Source of the DNA: Prosthecobacter sp. SYSU 5D2 | Lineage (GTDB): Bacteria; Verrucomicrobiota; Verrucomicrobiia; Verrucomicrobiales; Verrucomicrobiaceae | Length of the DNA: 64,000 bases | Direction: 5' to 3' | Assembly (NCBI RefSeq): GCF_039655865.1 | Contig: NZ_JBBYXL010000009.1 | Span: 124,001 to 188,000, forward strand | In this document: one piece after another, positions 35,738 to 45,132 of the stretch | Position numbering within the stretch: position 1 is the first letter of the stretch | Layout of the letters: each line of letters begins with the position of its first letter | Program-made: the position numbers and the translations under genes | The notes under the pieces: generated by a model | Databases searched by the model: none | The model's input: the letters and a program-made list of their open reading frames with translations, nothing else | What the model was told of the DNA's origin: nothing

Positions 35738-36766
35738 TCACCCAAGCAGGGTCCGCAGGAATGCACCATCGGAAAAGCGGGCATTCAGGCCCTGGCGGAC
35801 GATGACCAAGTCCAAAGAAGGGATGGCGTAGAGGCGCTGGTAGCCGCTGCCGATGCAGGCGATGAGATCTTCCGGCACGTCTTTGGCGATGCAGACGTTG
35901 GACCAGTTTTGGCGGTGCCAGTCCACCTCAAGGAGGTCTTCGATGTCCACTTCCCTCGCCCCGGATTTCGCGGCGGCGCGGTTGTTCCAGAAACCGAAGC
36001 TGTAGGCGGGATTGGCGGCGGAGCCTTCCAGCAGAGCGTCCCTGGAGGCGGACTTGAGCACGGGTTTGCCTTTGGCCAGAAGCAGGTCGCCCATGCGTGC
36101 CCATTGGGCGGGCGTCATCAGGAAGCCTGCGGCCAGCAGCGGATTGCCATTGGCATCCGGCAGATACCGCTGAGGGCCGAGGCCCATCGGCTTCAGCACC
36201 CGGCGCTCCAGGTAGTGAGTGGGTGTCTCGCTCAGGAAGCGGCCCTTGAGCTTCTTTTTCAACACTTCATGAAACACCTGCAACTGGCTGGGGCCGTAAA
36301 TAAAACTCTTTCCAGGAGTGCCCACCAGAGGCTGCTCCAGGGCCATTTGATTGCGGTTGGTCAGGCCGTCCTGGTGCAGCCGCAGGCAGCGCTCCAGGCC
36401 GCCGGTGAAGTCCAGCAGCTGCTCGATGGTGATGTCCTTTTTCTTCCCCTCATTCCAGGAAGGCAGTGTTTCAGATACTTTTTCATCCAGCGCCAGGCGG
36501 CCGTCCTCCACCGCCGCCATGGCGGCCAGGCCCCAGAAGCCCTTCGTGCCGCTGTAGATGCGGCGGGCCTCCCCGGCCTTGGCTCCGTTGAAATAACTTT
36601 CGTGGATGACCTTGCCATGCTGCTTGATGAACAGCGCCTGCCCTTTGCGGGATGAAACATACTTCGCCGCCGCCGTGACATTCAGCTTCGTTCCTTCCGC
36701 AGCCATCATCGGCAGTGCGGCAAGGCCGGGCAGCATCTGGATCAAACGACGGCGGGTGGGGTTCAT
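35738..36766 (-). CDS. Exported serine hydrolase (beta-lactamase/class C-like family)
   Basis: This 342-residue protein starts MNPTRRRLIQMLPGLAALPM, a twin-arginine-type signal. The catalytic SxxK is Ser72-Gly-Thr-Lys75 in RRIYSGTKGFWGLAAMAA, and IEQLLDFTGGLE is a typical family block. The segment FIYGPSQLQVFHEVL aligns with the YxN motif but has Tyr-Gly-Pro-Ser. The C-terminus (KDVPEDLIACIGSGYQRLYAI) fits the HxG-type strand loosely. Such proteins act as esterases, D-amino acid peptidases or carboxypeptidases, and the substrate is unknown. The RmlD-like gene lies 4 bp upstream, so the two are probably cotranscribed. Confidence 0.82.
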   Translation of the reverse strand: MNPTRRRLIQMLPGLAALPMMAAEGTKLNVTAAAKYVSSRKGQALFIKQHGKVIHESYFNGAKAGEARRIYSGTKGFWGLAAMAAVEDGRLALDEKVSETLPSWNEGKKKDITIEQLLDFTGGLERCLRLHQDGLTNRNQMALEQPLVGTPGKSFIYGPSQLQVFHEVLKKKLKGRFLSETPTHYLERRVLKPMGLGPQRYLPDANGNPLLAAGFLMTPAQWARMGDLLLAKGKPVLKSASRDALLEGSAANPAYSFGFWNNRAAAKSGAREVDIEDLLEVDWHRQNWSNVCIAKDVPEDLIACIGSGYQRLYAIPSLDLVIVRQGLNARFSDGAFLRTLLG

Positions 36767-36770
36767 GACA

Positions 36771-37661
36771 TCAGGCGGTTGGAGCGTTCAGGGATACGAT
36801 GTGGTCCTCCAGGGCGGACTGCCAGCTTCGCGGAGTTTCCCCCAAAATGAAAGCCAGGCGGGCATTGTTCATCACCGTGAACGGCGGACGCTTGGCTTTA
36901 AAATTCGGAAAGTCCCGCAGGCGCAATCCATGAGTGGCAAAGGGCCGGTCCAGCAGCCTATGCTGATGCGCCAGGTCTAACGAAACCTGCGCATAGTCAC
37001 GCCAGGTGGCCACGCCGGTATTGCACAGGTGCAGAATGCCGGAGACCTGGGCCTGCTCCACCAGCAGCCGGTCCAGCCAGCGGGCAATGTCCTGGGTGCT
37101 GCTCGGCACGCTCCATTTATCCTCAATGAATCCCAGCGGCTGCCCTTCGCGAGCCCGCTGGAGAGCTGTCTCCGGCACACCGCCGCCCTGCGGACCAAAG
37201 AGCCAGGACACCCGTGCCACCAGCGCATCCGCATTGGCCGCCAGCACCGCTTTCTCCCCTTCCCGCTTGGAATGGCCATACGCATTCACCGGGAGCGCCG
37301 GGGCGGATTCATCCAGAAAAGCACAGCCGTTGCCGGCAAAGACATAGTCCGTGCTGATGTGGATGAAGCGCAGCCAGCGGTTGCCACAAACCCGGGCGAC
37401 GATGGCGGCGGATTCCGCATTCACCCGCAGCGCCAGGGCAGGGTCATCTTCGCAAACATCCGGACTGGTCACCGCAGCGGCATTGATGGCCAGGTCAAAA
37501 TCCAGGTCCATCATGCCCGCCTCCACCGTCTCCGGCCGGTTCAAATCCAGCTGCCCACGCCCTGGCGAAACGATCTCATAGCGCCCGGCGAAGTAAGCGG
37601 CCAGCGTGCCGCCCAAGCGGCCGGTGGCACCGAGAATGAGCAATCGAGGTCTTTCTGGCAT
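36771..37661 (-). CDS. dTDP-4-dehydrorhamnose reductase-like (RmlD) SDR protein
   Basis: This 296-residue protein has the NAD(P)-binding motif GATGRLG at about 10-16. DLAINAAAVTSPDVCEDDP lies near 55, FIHISTDYVFAGNG near 95, and the catalytic Tyr-x-x-x-Lys in NAYGHSKREGEKAVL near 128. It ends with the family-typical FKAKRPPFTVMNN segment, in which an RP pair precedes a short C-terminus. RmlD reduces dTDP-4-keto-rhamnose to dTDP-rhamnose. No RmlA, B or C gene is nearby, so another 4-keto-sugar or a related substrate is possible. A serine hydrolase follows after 4 bp. A divergent FAD enzyme lies 74 bp away. Confidence 0.82.
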   Translation of the reverse strand: MPERPRLLILGATGRLGGTLAAYFAGRYEIVSPGRGQLDLNRPETVEAGMMDLDFDLAINAAAVTSPDVCEDDPALALRVNAESAAIVARVCGNRWLRFIHISTDYVFAGNGCAFLDESAPALPVNAYGHSKREGEKAVLAANADALVARVSWLFGPQGGGVPETALQRAREGQPLGFIEDKWSVPSSTQDIARWLDRLLVEQAQVSGILHLCNTGVATWRDYAQVSLDLAHQHRLLDRPFATHGLRLRDFPNFKAKRPPFTVMNNARLAFILGETPRSWQSALEDHIVSLNAPTA

Positions 37662-37735
37662 AACAAGAACATCACTGATGCTGCCGCTGCCTCTTGCAAA
37701 TAGAATTCAGCCCTTCATGTTGCAGCGGATTCACA

Positions 37736-38989
37736 ATGAGCACCGTACAGCCCAGCATCGCCATCATCGGCGCCGGACTTTCCGGGCTGGCCTGTGCTCG
37801 GACCCTGACACGGGCAGGGCTCAAATTCACCCTCTATGAAGCTGCCGATGCCGTGGGCGGACGAGTCAGGTCAGACATCGTGGACGGTTTCACCCTGGAC
37901 CGTGGATTTCAAGTTTTGCTCCCTTCCTATCCGGAAGCCCGCCGCGTGCTGGATTATGACAACCTGAAGCTGCGGCCCTTTTACCGGGGAGCGGACATGT
38001 TTTACAAGGGCCGCTTCCACCGCATTGTAGATCCCTTCACTCATCCCACAGAAGGCCTGAAACATGGGCTGGACCCCTTCGTCTCCTGGATGGACAAGTG
38101 GCGCACCCTGGTCCTGCGCAAGGAGGTGCTCACCACGCGCAAGATCGAGCGCCGCATCCCGGAGATGGAGACGGAGGACTACCTGCGCGACTTCGGCTTC
38201 AGCGAGGAGTTCATTGACCGGTTTTTCCGCACCTTTTTCGGCGGCGTCTTTCTGGAAAAAGACCTGCGCACCTCCGCGCGAATGTTTCTTTTCCTTTATT
38301 CCATGTTCAGCACCGGCGGTGCCGCCGTCCCTGCCCACGGCATGCAGGCCATCCCGGATCAGCTGGCCATCTCCCTGCCTCCTGGCAGTTTGCAGTTAAA
38401 CACCGCCATCACCTCCTTGCGCGCCGGAGAGATCACCCTGGCCAGTGGCGAGACCATCCGCCCGGACCACATCATCATGGCGGTGAGTGAGGAAGTGGCT
38501 GCACAATTGCTGCCGGACCTGTTTGAGGAAAAACTGCTGCCAGCGCGCAGCGCCACCTGCCTCTATTTCACCACCAGCCAGCCCGTGCCGGATACTCCCA
38601 TCATCCACTTGGACGGGGATGGTCGCGGCCCGGTCAACAGCGCCTGCGTGCTCTCCAAGATCGCTCCGCACTACGCTCCCGCAGGCCAGCACCTCATCTC
38701 CGCCAGCATCATCGGCGCGCCCTCCAGCGAGGAGCTCGAAGACGTCGTCCGGGACCAGATGGCCGCCTGGTTTGGCCAGAGCGCCTACCAGTGGAACCTG
38801 CTGCGCAGCTACAAAATCCGCCACGCCCTGCCGGAAAGCCGCCAGCTCCGCCTCGGTGAAGGCCCCCTTTCCACCGTCCTGGCCCCCGGCCTCTACCGCT
38901 GCGGTGACTGGTGTGAAGATGCCTCCATCAACGGCGCCCTCATCAGCGGCCGCCGCGCAGCGGAAGCGGTCATCGGGGCGGTGGGGTGA
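37736..38989 (+). CDS. FAD-dependent amine oxidase/phytoene dehydrogenase-like oxidoreductase
   Basis: This protein has 417 residues from the ATG at 37736; an upstream TTG start at 37694 is less likely. The dinucleotide-binding motif SIAIIGAGLSGLACARTL is at about 6-23. The second FAD motif EAADAVGGRVRSD follows near 37. GFTLDRGFQVLLPSYPEARRVL is the conserved block after it. The C-terminal FAD site (LYRCGDWCEDASINGALISG) lies near 385. The family includes protoporphyrinogen oxidase-like, carotenoid and polyamine oxidases. Which reaction applies here is not visible, and no carotenoid genes are adjacent. The gene is divergent from rmlD-like. Confidence 0.82.
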   Translation: MSTVQPSIAIIGAGLSGLACARTLTRAGLKFTLYEAADAVGGRVRSDIVDGFTLDRGFQVLLPSYPEARRVLDYDNLKLRPFYRGADMFYKGRFHRIVDPFTHPTEGLKHGLDPFVSWMDKWRTLVLRKEVLTTRKIERRIPEMETEDYLRDFGFSEEFIDRFFRTFFGGVFLEKDLRTSARMFLFLYSMFSTGGAAVPAHGMQAIPDQLAISLPPGSLQLNTAITSLRAGEITLASGETIRPDHIIMAVSEEVAAQLLPDLFEEKLLPARSATCLYFTTSQPVPDTPIIHLDGDGRGPVNSACVLSKIAPHYAPAGQHLISASIIGAPSSEELEDVVRDQMAAWFGQSAYQWNLLRSYKIRHALPESRQLRLGEGPLSTVLAPGLYRCGDWCEDASINGALISGRRAAEAVIGAVG

Positions 38990-39069
38990 GATTCGCAAAT
39001 CACAGTCAAATCTCCACAAAATACCGACAACGGAACCCCGCCCCGGCACGCAGCCTGCTAAGGGCGTAT

Positions 39070-39097
39070 TTGACAACCATTCTCAGCGGTCTAGTCT
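39070..39097 (+). promoter_or_regulatory. Sigma-70-type promoter of the ferredoxin reductase-like gene
   Basis: A perfect -35 TTGACA (39070-39075), a 16 bp spacer and a -10 TAGTCT (39092-39097) lie about 38 bp before the ATG at 39136. This suggests a short leader and constitutive expression. Confidence 0.5.
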
Positions 39098-39135
39098 CCG
39101 CGCCCATTTTTCACCCCCAAAACCCCTGACCCTCA

Positions 39136-40299
39136 ATGAGCACCCCCGCGCCTGGAAAACCCGTCTATAACGTCAAGAACCCCTTCATCGCCAAGGTGAA
39201 GAAGGCCTATGACCTTTCTGGCCCGGGCGCACCGAAGAACACCCGCCATTATGAGCTGGACCTGGCAGGCAGCGGCCTGGAATACACGCCTGGGGATTCC
39301 CTGGCCGTGCAGCCACAGAATGATCCTGCCCTGGTCAATGACATGCTGGAAGTGCTCGGTTTCACCGGTGAGGAGATCGTCACCCACCCGAAAAAGGCCG
39401 ACGCCCAGGTGCCCATCCGTCAGGCCCTCATCGAAGGCAGCCTCATCACCGAGGTGGATAACAAGCTGATCAAGGCCATCATCGAGAAAACCAACGGCCA
39501 GACCCTGCTGGCAGACATGGCCACGCCCGAGACCAAGCAGGCGCTCAAAGACTACCTGTGGGGCCGGTTCGTCATTGACCTCCTCATTGAAAATCCGGAC
39601 GCCAAGTTTGAACCGGCCGAGTTCATGGCCACGCTGAAGAAGCTGAACATCCGCCTCTATTCCATCAGCAGCAGCCAGAAGGCCCATCCGGAAGAAGTGC
39701 ATCTCACCATCGCCACGGTGAAGTATAACAGCCACGGCCGCGAGCGCGGCGGTGTCGCCTCCACCTTCCTGGCCGAGCGCATCACGGAAGAGACCCCGAT
39801 TCCCGTTTTCGTGAACCACGGCAAAGGTTTCCGCCTGCCGGAGCCTGAAGAAGAGACGCCCATCATCATGGTCGGCCCCGGCACCGGCATCGCCCCCTTC
39901 CGTGCCTTTGTGGAAGAGCGCAAAGCCACGGGTGCCAAAGGCAAGGCCTGGCTGTTCTTTGGCGAGGTGAACTGCAGCACCTGCTATTTCTACAAGGACG
40001 AATTCGAAGGCTATCTCGCCGACGGCACCCTGACCAAACTCACCACCGCCTGGAGCCGCGATCAGGCCGAGAAGATCTACGTGCAGCACAAGCTGCTGGA
40101 AAACAGCGCCGAGATCTATGAGTGGCTGGAACAGGGAGCCATCTTTTATGTCTGCGGTGATGCCGCCCGCATGGCCGTGGATGTGGACAAAGCCCTCCAC
40201 ACCATCATCGAAAAAGAAGGCGGCAAAACCCCCGAAGAAGCCGTCGAATACATGACCGCCTTCAAGGACGCCAAGCGCTACCGCCGCGACGTGTATTGA
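39136..40299 (+). CDS. CysJ/POR-like FAD-NADP reductase lacking a flavodoxin domain
   Basis: This 387-residue soluble protein has the FAD-binding motif RLYSISSSQKAHPEEV near 172, GVASTFLAERI near 207, and the NADP site MVGPGTGIAPFRAFVEE near 243. FFGEVNCSTCYFYKDEF lies near 273, FYVCGDAARMAVDVDKAL near 335, and the aromatic C-terminus is YRRDVY. This is the diflavin reductase (sulfite reductase alpha/cytochrome P450 reductase) FNR module including its connecting domain. The N-terminal FMN flavodoxin domain is absent: the sequence begins directly with the FAD part (KNPFIAKVKKAYDLS). It may pass electrons between NADPH and a separate ferredoxin, flavodoxin or sulfite reductase beta subunit. No such gene is nearby. 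A strong terminator follows. Confidence 0.85.
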   Translation: MSTPAPGKPVYNVKNPFIAKVKKAYDLSGPGAPKNTRHYELDLAGSGLEYTPGDSLAVQPQNDPALVNDMLEVLGFTGEEIVTHPKKADAQVPIRQALIEGSLITEVDNKLIKAIIEKTNGQTLLADMATPETKQALKDYLWGRFVIDLLIENPDAKFEPAEFMATLKKLNIRLYSISSSQKAHPEEVHLTIATVKYNSHGRERGGVASTFLAERITEETPIPVFVNHGKGFRLPEPEEETPIIMVGPGTGIAPFRAFVEERKATGAKGKAWLFFGEVNCSTCYFYKDEFEGYLADGTLTKLTTAWSRDQAEKIYVQHKLLENSAEIYEWLEQGAIFYVCGDAARMAVDVDKALHTIIEKEGGKTPEEAVEYMTAFKDAKRYRRDVY

Positions 40300-40333
40300 T
40301 TCCGCGTCTTCGCGAATCCATCACTTCGCATCC

Positions 40334-40365
40334 AAACGGAGCCGTCCCCACGGCTCCGTTTTTTT
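40334..40365 (+). terminator. Rho-independent terminator
   Basis: The stem ACGGAGCCGT-CCCC-ACGGCTCCGT is followed by a run of T. It lies 35 bp after the stop of the ferredoxin reductase-like gene and isolates it from the PEP-CTERM gene. Confidence 0.92.
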
Positions 40366-40486
40366 ATGCTTATGCGGGAGGGGCAATGCGCCAGTGGCGG
40401 GAAATGATACTTCCATGCTCAAAACGGGCTGAGGGCGGGCGCATGGACTGAGTCATGCTTTGCGAAAGGCTCCCCCTCCGCTCTTT

Positions 40487-43400
40487 ATGTTCTGCCTGAC
40501 CTCCCCCCGGTTAGTTCTCATGGCTGCGGCCATGCTGACTCTTCCCACCCTTGTGGCCCAAACCCCTGTTTACATCTGGGACGGCAATCCAGCTACCGCA
40601 GGAGTCATCGACAACACCGCCGGTAACTGGACCGCGCCCAACTGGTATGACGGCACCGGTTATCAGACCTGGAATCCAGCCGCCATCGCCCAGTTCGGTG
40701 CCGCCACGTCCAGTGCAGGAGCCGCCATTACGGTCAATGAAGCCATCACCCTCGCGGGCATGAACTTCAGGCCCTTCACCTCCCTGCCCAGTGCCAATCG
40801 TGCCTACTCTTTCACCGGCACCGGCTCGCTGAATTTCACCGCAGGCTCCATCATTGACGTCGCCAGCGGCACCACCAACGGCAGTTCAGGCTTCATCACC
40901 TTCGCTGTACCGTTGGTCGGGAATGATCTGACCTTCAGCAAAGCGGATGGCACCGCCCTGGGGTACATGACTTTCTCTGCTGCCAGCCCTGATCTCACCG
41001 GCACCCTTTTTCTGAAAACCACCGGCACTGCCACAGCGGGCATTTATGCCAGCATCGTGGCCGCCCGTTTCACAGGTCTGGATGCCATTGATATCGAGGC
41101 CGGCTCCATGATCGCCACCTCAGGTGCCGGGAATTTTGACATCCCGCTCATCATCGCAGGCAACGGCGGCAGCCAGTGGGGCGCCATCCGGGTGGGTTCA
41201 TCCAGCACGAACTTCACCGAGGGCATCACCCTCAGTGGAGATGCCCGTTTTCATACCCATATCAATGTTAACAGCACCACCGTCTCCTCCGTCATCAGCG
41301 AGACCGCAGGCGGCAGCAAGGCATTCAACCGAACCGCCTTTTCCCCGGTCAATACCCTGTTACCTCTGGCCGCCACCTTCACCGCAGCCAATACCTTCAC
41401 AGGCAACACCATCCTTGGCCGCACCTTTAACCTGGGCAGCACCAGCGAGACCTCAGCCACCGAAGGCGGTCTAACCATCCTGGACTTCTCCGCCACCGGG
41501 GCACCTGCCAATGACATCTTTTACAACGGCACCGCCAAAGGCGGCCTCATCATGAACGGCGGCCTGGCCACCACCACGAAGCTGCACATGACCGGCAAAT
41601 CCGGCACCGACAACTCCCAGACCTTTTCCAGCCTGCACATCCAGCAGGGAGCCAATGCCATTGAAGCCTTTTCCGCGACGGGCGGCAGCATCACCGTGGC
41701 CCTGGGAGACATCACCCGCACCGAAGTCAGCTCCCTGGCCATTCGCGGCCCGGCCAGCGGCAGCATCACCGGCACCCTCGGTGGCTCCGGCAACGGCTTC
41801 ATCGGCCCCTGGGCCACTTATACAACGGCGGATGGCAGCAGCGCCACCTGGGCCAGCTTGAAAGACGGAGCCGTCAGCGCCTTCACCGGAGAGACCGAGT
41901 ATGAAACAGGCACACTGCTAAGCAGCGATGCCAGCAGCCACCTCCGCATCTCCTCCCTTTCCACCGGAGATGTCTCCCTGGCAACGGGCACCACCACCGT
42001 GGGCACCTTTTCCATGACAGATGCGGCAGCCAGGCAAATAGGCGCAGTCACAGACCAGACGCTCCGCCTGGGCGTGGACGGTGGCATTCAAATGATCAAC
42101 GGAGCTGCCAGCCTGACCGTTGGCATAGCAGGACAAAGCAGCACCCTGACCGCAGGCGGAGCCGATGATACCGCCGGCCAGGTCATCCTGACCAACCTCT
42201 CTTCGAATGGCACTCTGATGGTGAATTCCTCCATCACCAATAACGGCAGCGGAGCCGTCTCCCTGATGATCAACGGCACCGGCCGCACCATCCTCACCGC
42301 AGCCAGCAGCTTCACCGGCATGGTGGGCATCTACAGCGGTGTGCTGGAAATCCGCGACAGCCTGGCACTAGGAACCACCACTGGCACAGTCACCAAAGTC
42401 ATCACCGGAGCCTCCCTAAACCTCGCCGGTGACCTCACCCTCGCCGAAAGCCTCCAGATCAACGGTCACGGCATCGCCTCAGACGGAGCCATCCGAAATC
42501 TCAGCGGCACCAACACCATCACCTCCCTCGTGCGCGTGCAGAGCAGCTCCCGCATCTCCTCAGACAGCGGCACCCTGATCCTCAGCGGTGGCATCTCCGC
42601 CACCAACAGCGGCACCTCCGTCACTTTCTCCGGCGCAGGGGACATTGAGATGAACAGCAACATCACCACCACCTCAGGCCTCCTCATCAAGGATGGCCCA
42701 GGCTCCCTCACCCTGCGCGGCACCAGTACCGCCACCGGTAACTCCCTTTTGAACATGGGCCGCCTGCACCTGGACTTTTCCGGCACCACCGCACCGGCCA
42801 GCAACATCCTTTACAGCACCGCACCCGCCGGAGCCATTCTTAGCATGGGCAACGGCTCCATGCTGGAGCTCACAGGCAAAAGCGGCGCCACTAACAGCCA
42901 GACCTTCACCAACCTCACCCTCACCACCGCAGGCAGCTACCGCATCTCCGCCAACCAGAACGATGCCGCCAGCCTCAGCCTCAATTTTAACACCCTCACC
43001 CGCCCTGCCGCCGCTCTCGTGCGCTTTGATCTCCCCACCACCGGCTCCTTCACCACCACCTCCGGCGTGGACAATGCCATCCTTGCCACCACCACCGGAA
43101 TCCCTTATGCCACCGTCGGCCTGAATGACTGGGCAGCCACGACAGCCGCCGTCTCCTCCCGGCGCAACATCGTTGGTCTCAGCAGTCTCGATCTCTATAC
43201 CCCCAGCACATTCGACACCCTTTCCGGTCATGCCGATGCCATCGTGCCACTGACCACCCTGACAGCGGACGCCAGCATTTCCACCCTGCGGTTCAACCTT
43301 CCCCAGGCCACCACCATCACCCAGGATGCCCCTGGCCGCACCCTCACCACCGGCGGCATTTTGGTCACGCCGGAAGTCGGTGCTCATGATACCACCATCT

Positions 43401-45055
43401 CCACCAGCGTGCTCCGCCCCGGCACTGGCAATGAACTGGTCATCATACAAAACAACACCCAAGGCGTGCTGAATCTGGTGGGCAAGATCAACAACAATAC
43501 CGCCGGAGGCACCACCGCTCTCGTCAAAGATGGCCCCGGCACCGTCGTCATCGTTGCTCCAGGCCCCTACCTCACCGGCGAAAACTACTCCGGTGATACC
43601 CGCATCCAGAACGGCACGCTCCAGCTCACCTCTGGCACCGGCGCCGCCATCACCTACCCGGTCTATCATTCCGCTTCCTTTGTCCTAGGCTCTGGCAGCA
43701 ATAGTGGCAAGCTCGTCCTGGGCAGTGGCACTGTGCCCATCACTCAATACGGCGGCTTGTTCACCCAAGGCACCGGCACGGCCAATGCCGTCGTCGGCGG
43801 CAGCACCGCCTACTCCACCTTCCTCACCTACCGCTCCGGCACCTTTGACTTCCGCACCGGCTTCCTCGGCGGCCCGGGTGAAAATGAAAACAATCTTAAC
43901 CTGACCATCAGTGTCGGCACCACCCAGCTAGGTCCCGTCAATACCTACAAAGGCAAGACCAGCATCGCCCGCAACACCGTCGAAGTCACCTCCCTGGCCG
44001 ATACCGGCATGCCCAGCTCCCTGGGCACCGGTGACTTCAATGCGGCGGCGGCGATCATTGACTTTGCCACCGCCACCACCAGTGCAGTGAATGTGGATCT
44101 CGTCGCCACACTCCGTTACATTGGCGATGGCGACTCAGTGACCAACCGGCCTCTCAACATGACCAATTCAGACGTCATCCGGGACACCCGCACCGTCACC
44201 ATGAACCTGGAAAACACCGGCCATGGAACGGTGAAATTCACCTCCCCCTTCACCACGGGTGGCAACAATCTGGCCCCCCGCACCCTGCGCCTGGGCGGCA
44301 GCAATACGGGCGCCAATGAAATCGTCAGCATCAGCAATGCCACCAACGTCAACGTCCCTGGCTTGATACTGGAAAAATTCGGCACCGGCACCTGGGTGAT
44401 GACCGGCAGCAGCACCCACACAGGCGGCACACTCATTACCGAGGGCACCCTGCTGACCCGCAATGACAGTCTCCCCGGCTCCGCCACGGGTCTGGGTGCC
44501 GTGGCCGTTTCTGCCGGTGCCACCCTTGGCGGCACGGGCCGCATTGCCCCGGCGGCGGACCTGTCCATCACCCTCACGGGCGGCACTCTCAGCATTGGCG
44601 ACAGCACACTGGAGACACTGATTGCCGGAAAACTGGAAATCCTCACTTCCGGCACAGGCGGCCTTTTGTTTGAAGCCGGCTCCATCCTCGCATTGGACCT
44701 CTTTTCAGGAGCAGGCAGCGGCATGGACCAGTCCGCCAATCCTGCGGCCGCTGACCTCCTCACCGTCTCTGGCACCGTGGATCTCGGCACCGGCACCCTC
44801 CTGCAAGTTGGCAATCCGAATGGAATGAGCAGCTACACCTATGGAGACCAATGGCAGCTCTTCGACTGGAGCGGACTCGCAGGCCCCGTTCAGGGCACCT
44901 TTGCCGACACCCTTCTGCCCACCCTCAATCCCGGCCATTCCTGGGATCTCAGCCCGCTCTACACCGGCGGTTTCATCACCGTCGTCCCGGAGCCTTCCCG
45001 CGCACTGCTTTTGCTCTGTGCCATGGTGGGTCTTTGCATTCTCCGCCGTCGTTAA
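40487..45055 (+). CDS. Autotransporter-repeat surface protein with PEP-CTERM sorting signal
   Basis: This protein has 1522 residues from the ATG at 40487; a TTG at 40460 is an alternative. The signal region is SPRLVLMAAAMLTLPTLVAQ. The long body is rich in Gly, Thr, Ser and Asn with autotransporter-associated beta-strand repeats (GTGTWVMTGSSTHTGGTLI, GPGTVVIVAPGPYLTG), predicting a right-handed beta-helix passenger. It ends FITVVPEPSRALLLLCAMVG followed by LCILRRR: the PEP motif, a hydrophobic helix and basic residues, which together are the exosortase/PEP-CTERM tail. No beta-barrel translocator domain is present. Two internal blocks, near 332-390 and 760-815 of this reading, are near-duplicates (APAxxIxY ... 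TGKSGxxNSQTF). No exosortase gene lies in the window. Function: surface structure or adhesin, inferred. Confidence 0.88.
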   Translation: MFCLTSPRLVLMAAAMLTLPTLVAQTPVYIWDGNPATAGVIDNTAGNWTAPNWYDGTGYQTWNPAAIAQFGAATSSAGAAITVNEAITLAGMNFRPFTSLPSANRAYSFTGTGSLNFTAGSIIDVASGTTNGSSGFITFAVPLVGNDLTFSKADGTALGYMTFSAASPDLTGTLFLKTTGTATAGIYASIVAARFTGLDAIDIEAGSMIATSGAGNFDIPLIIAGNGGSQWGAIRVGSSSTNFTEGITLSGDARFHTHINVNSTTVSSVISETAGGSKAFNRTAFSPVNTLLPLAATFTAANTFTGNTILGRTFNLGSTSETSATEGGLTILDFSATGAPANDIFYNGTAKGGLIMNGGLATTTKLHMTGKSGTDNSQTFSSLHIQQGANAIEAFSATGGSITVALGDITRTEVSSLAIRGPASGSITGTLGGSGNGFIGPWATYTTADGSSATWASLKDGAVSAFTGETEYETGTLLSSDASSHLRISSLSTGDVSLATGTTTVGTFSMTDAAARQIGAVTDQTLRLGVDGGIQMINGAASLTVGIAGQSSTLTAGGADDTAGQVILTNLSSNGTLMVNSSITNNGSGAVSLMINGTGRTILTAASSFTGMVGIYSGVLEIRDSLALGTTTGTVTKVITGASLNLAGDLTLAESLQINGHGIASDGAIRNLSGTNTITSLVRVQSSSRISSDSGTLILSGGISATNSGTSVTFSGAGDIEMNSNITTTSGLLIKDGPGSLTLRGTSTATGNSLLNMGRLHLDFSGTTAPASNILYSTAPAGAILSMGNGSMLELTGKSGATNSQTFTNLTLTTAGSYRISANQNDAASLSLNFNTLTRPAAALVRFDLPTTGSFTTTSGVDNAILATTTGIPYATVGLNDWAATTAAVSSRRNIVGLSSLDLYTPSTFDTLSGHADAIVPLTTLTADASISTLRFNLPQATTITQDAPGRTLTTGGILVTPEVGAHDTTISTSVLRPGTGNELVIIQNNTQGVLNLVGKINNNTAGGTTALVKDGPGTVVIVAPGPYLTGENYSGDTRIQNGTLQLTSGTGAAITYPVYHSASFVLGSGSNSGKLVLGSGTVPITQYGGLFTQGTGTANAVVGGSTAYSTFLTYRSGTFDFRTGFLGGPGENENNLNLTISVGTTQLGPVNTYKGKTSIARNTVEVTSLADTGMPSSLGTGDFNAAAAIIDFATATTSAVNVDLVATLRYIGDGDSVTNRPLNMTNSDVIRDTRTVTMNLENTGHGTVKFTSPFTTGGNNLAPRTLRLGGSNTGANEIVSISNATNVNVPGLILEKFGTGTWVMTGSSTHTGGTLITEGTLLTRNDSLPGSATGLGAVAVSAGATLGGTGRIAPAADLSITLTGGTLSIGDSTLETLIAGKLEILTSGTGGLLFEAGSILALDLFSGAGSGMDQSANPAAADLLTVSGTVDLGTGTLLQVGNPNGMSSYTYGDQWQLFDWSGLAGPVQGTFADTLLPTLNPGHSWDLSPLYTGGFITVVPEPSRALLLLCAMVGLCILRRR

Positions 45056-45073
45056 AACGATGCCCCTTCATGA

Positions 45074-45103
45074 AAAAAGGCAGACCTCGCGGCCTGCCTT
45101 TTT
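45074..45103. terminator. Bidirectional Rho-independent terminator
   Basis: AAAAAGGCAG pairs with CTGCCTTTTT across a 10 nt loop. A- and T-runs on both sides let it serve the PEP-CTERM gene (plus) and the convergent sugar isomerase-like gene (minus). Confidence 0.88.
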
Positions 45104-45132
45104 ATGAATCATGAATCCAAGGCAACGTCGGC

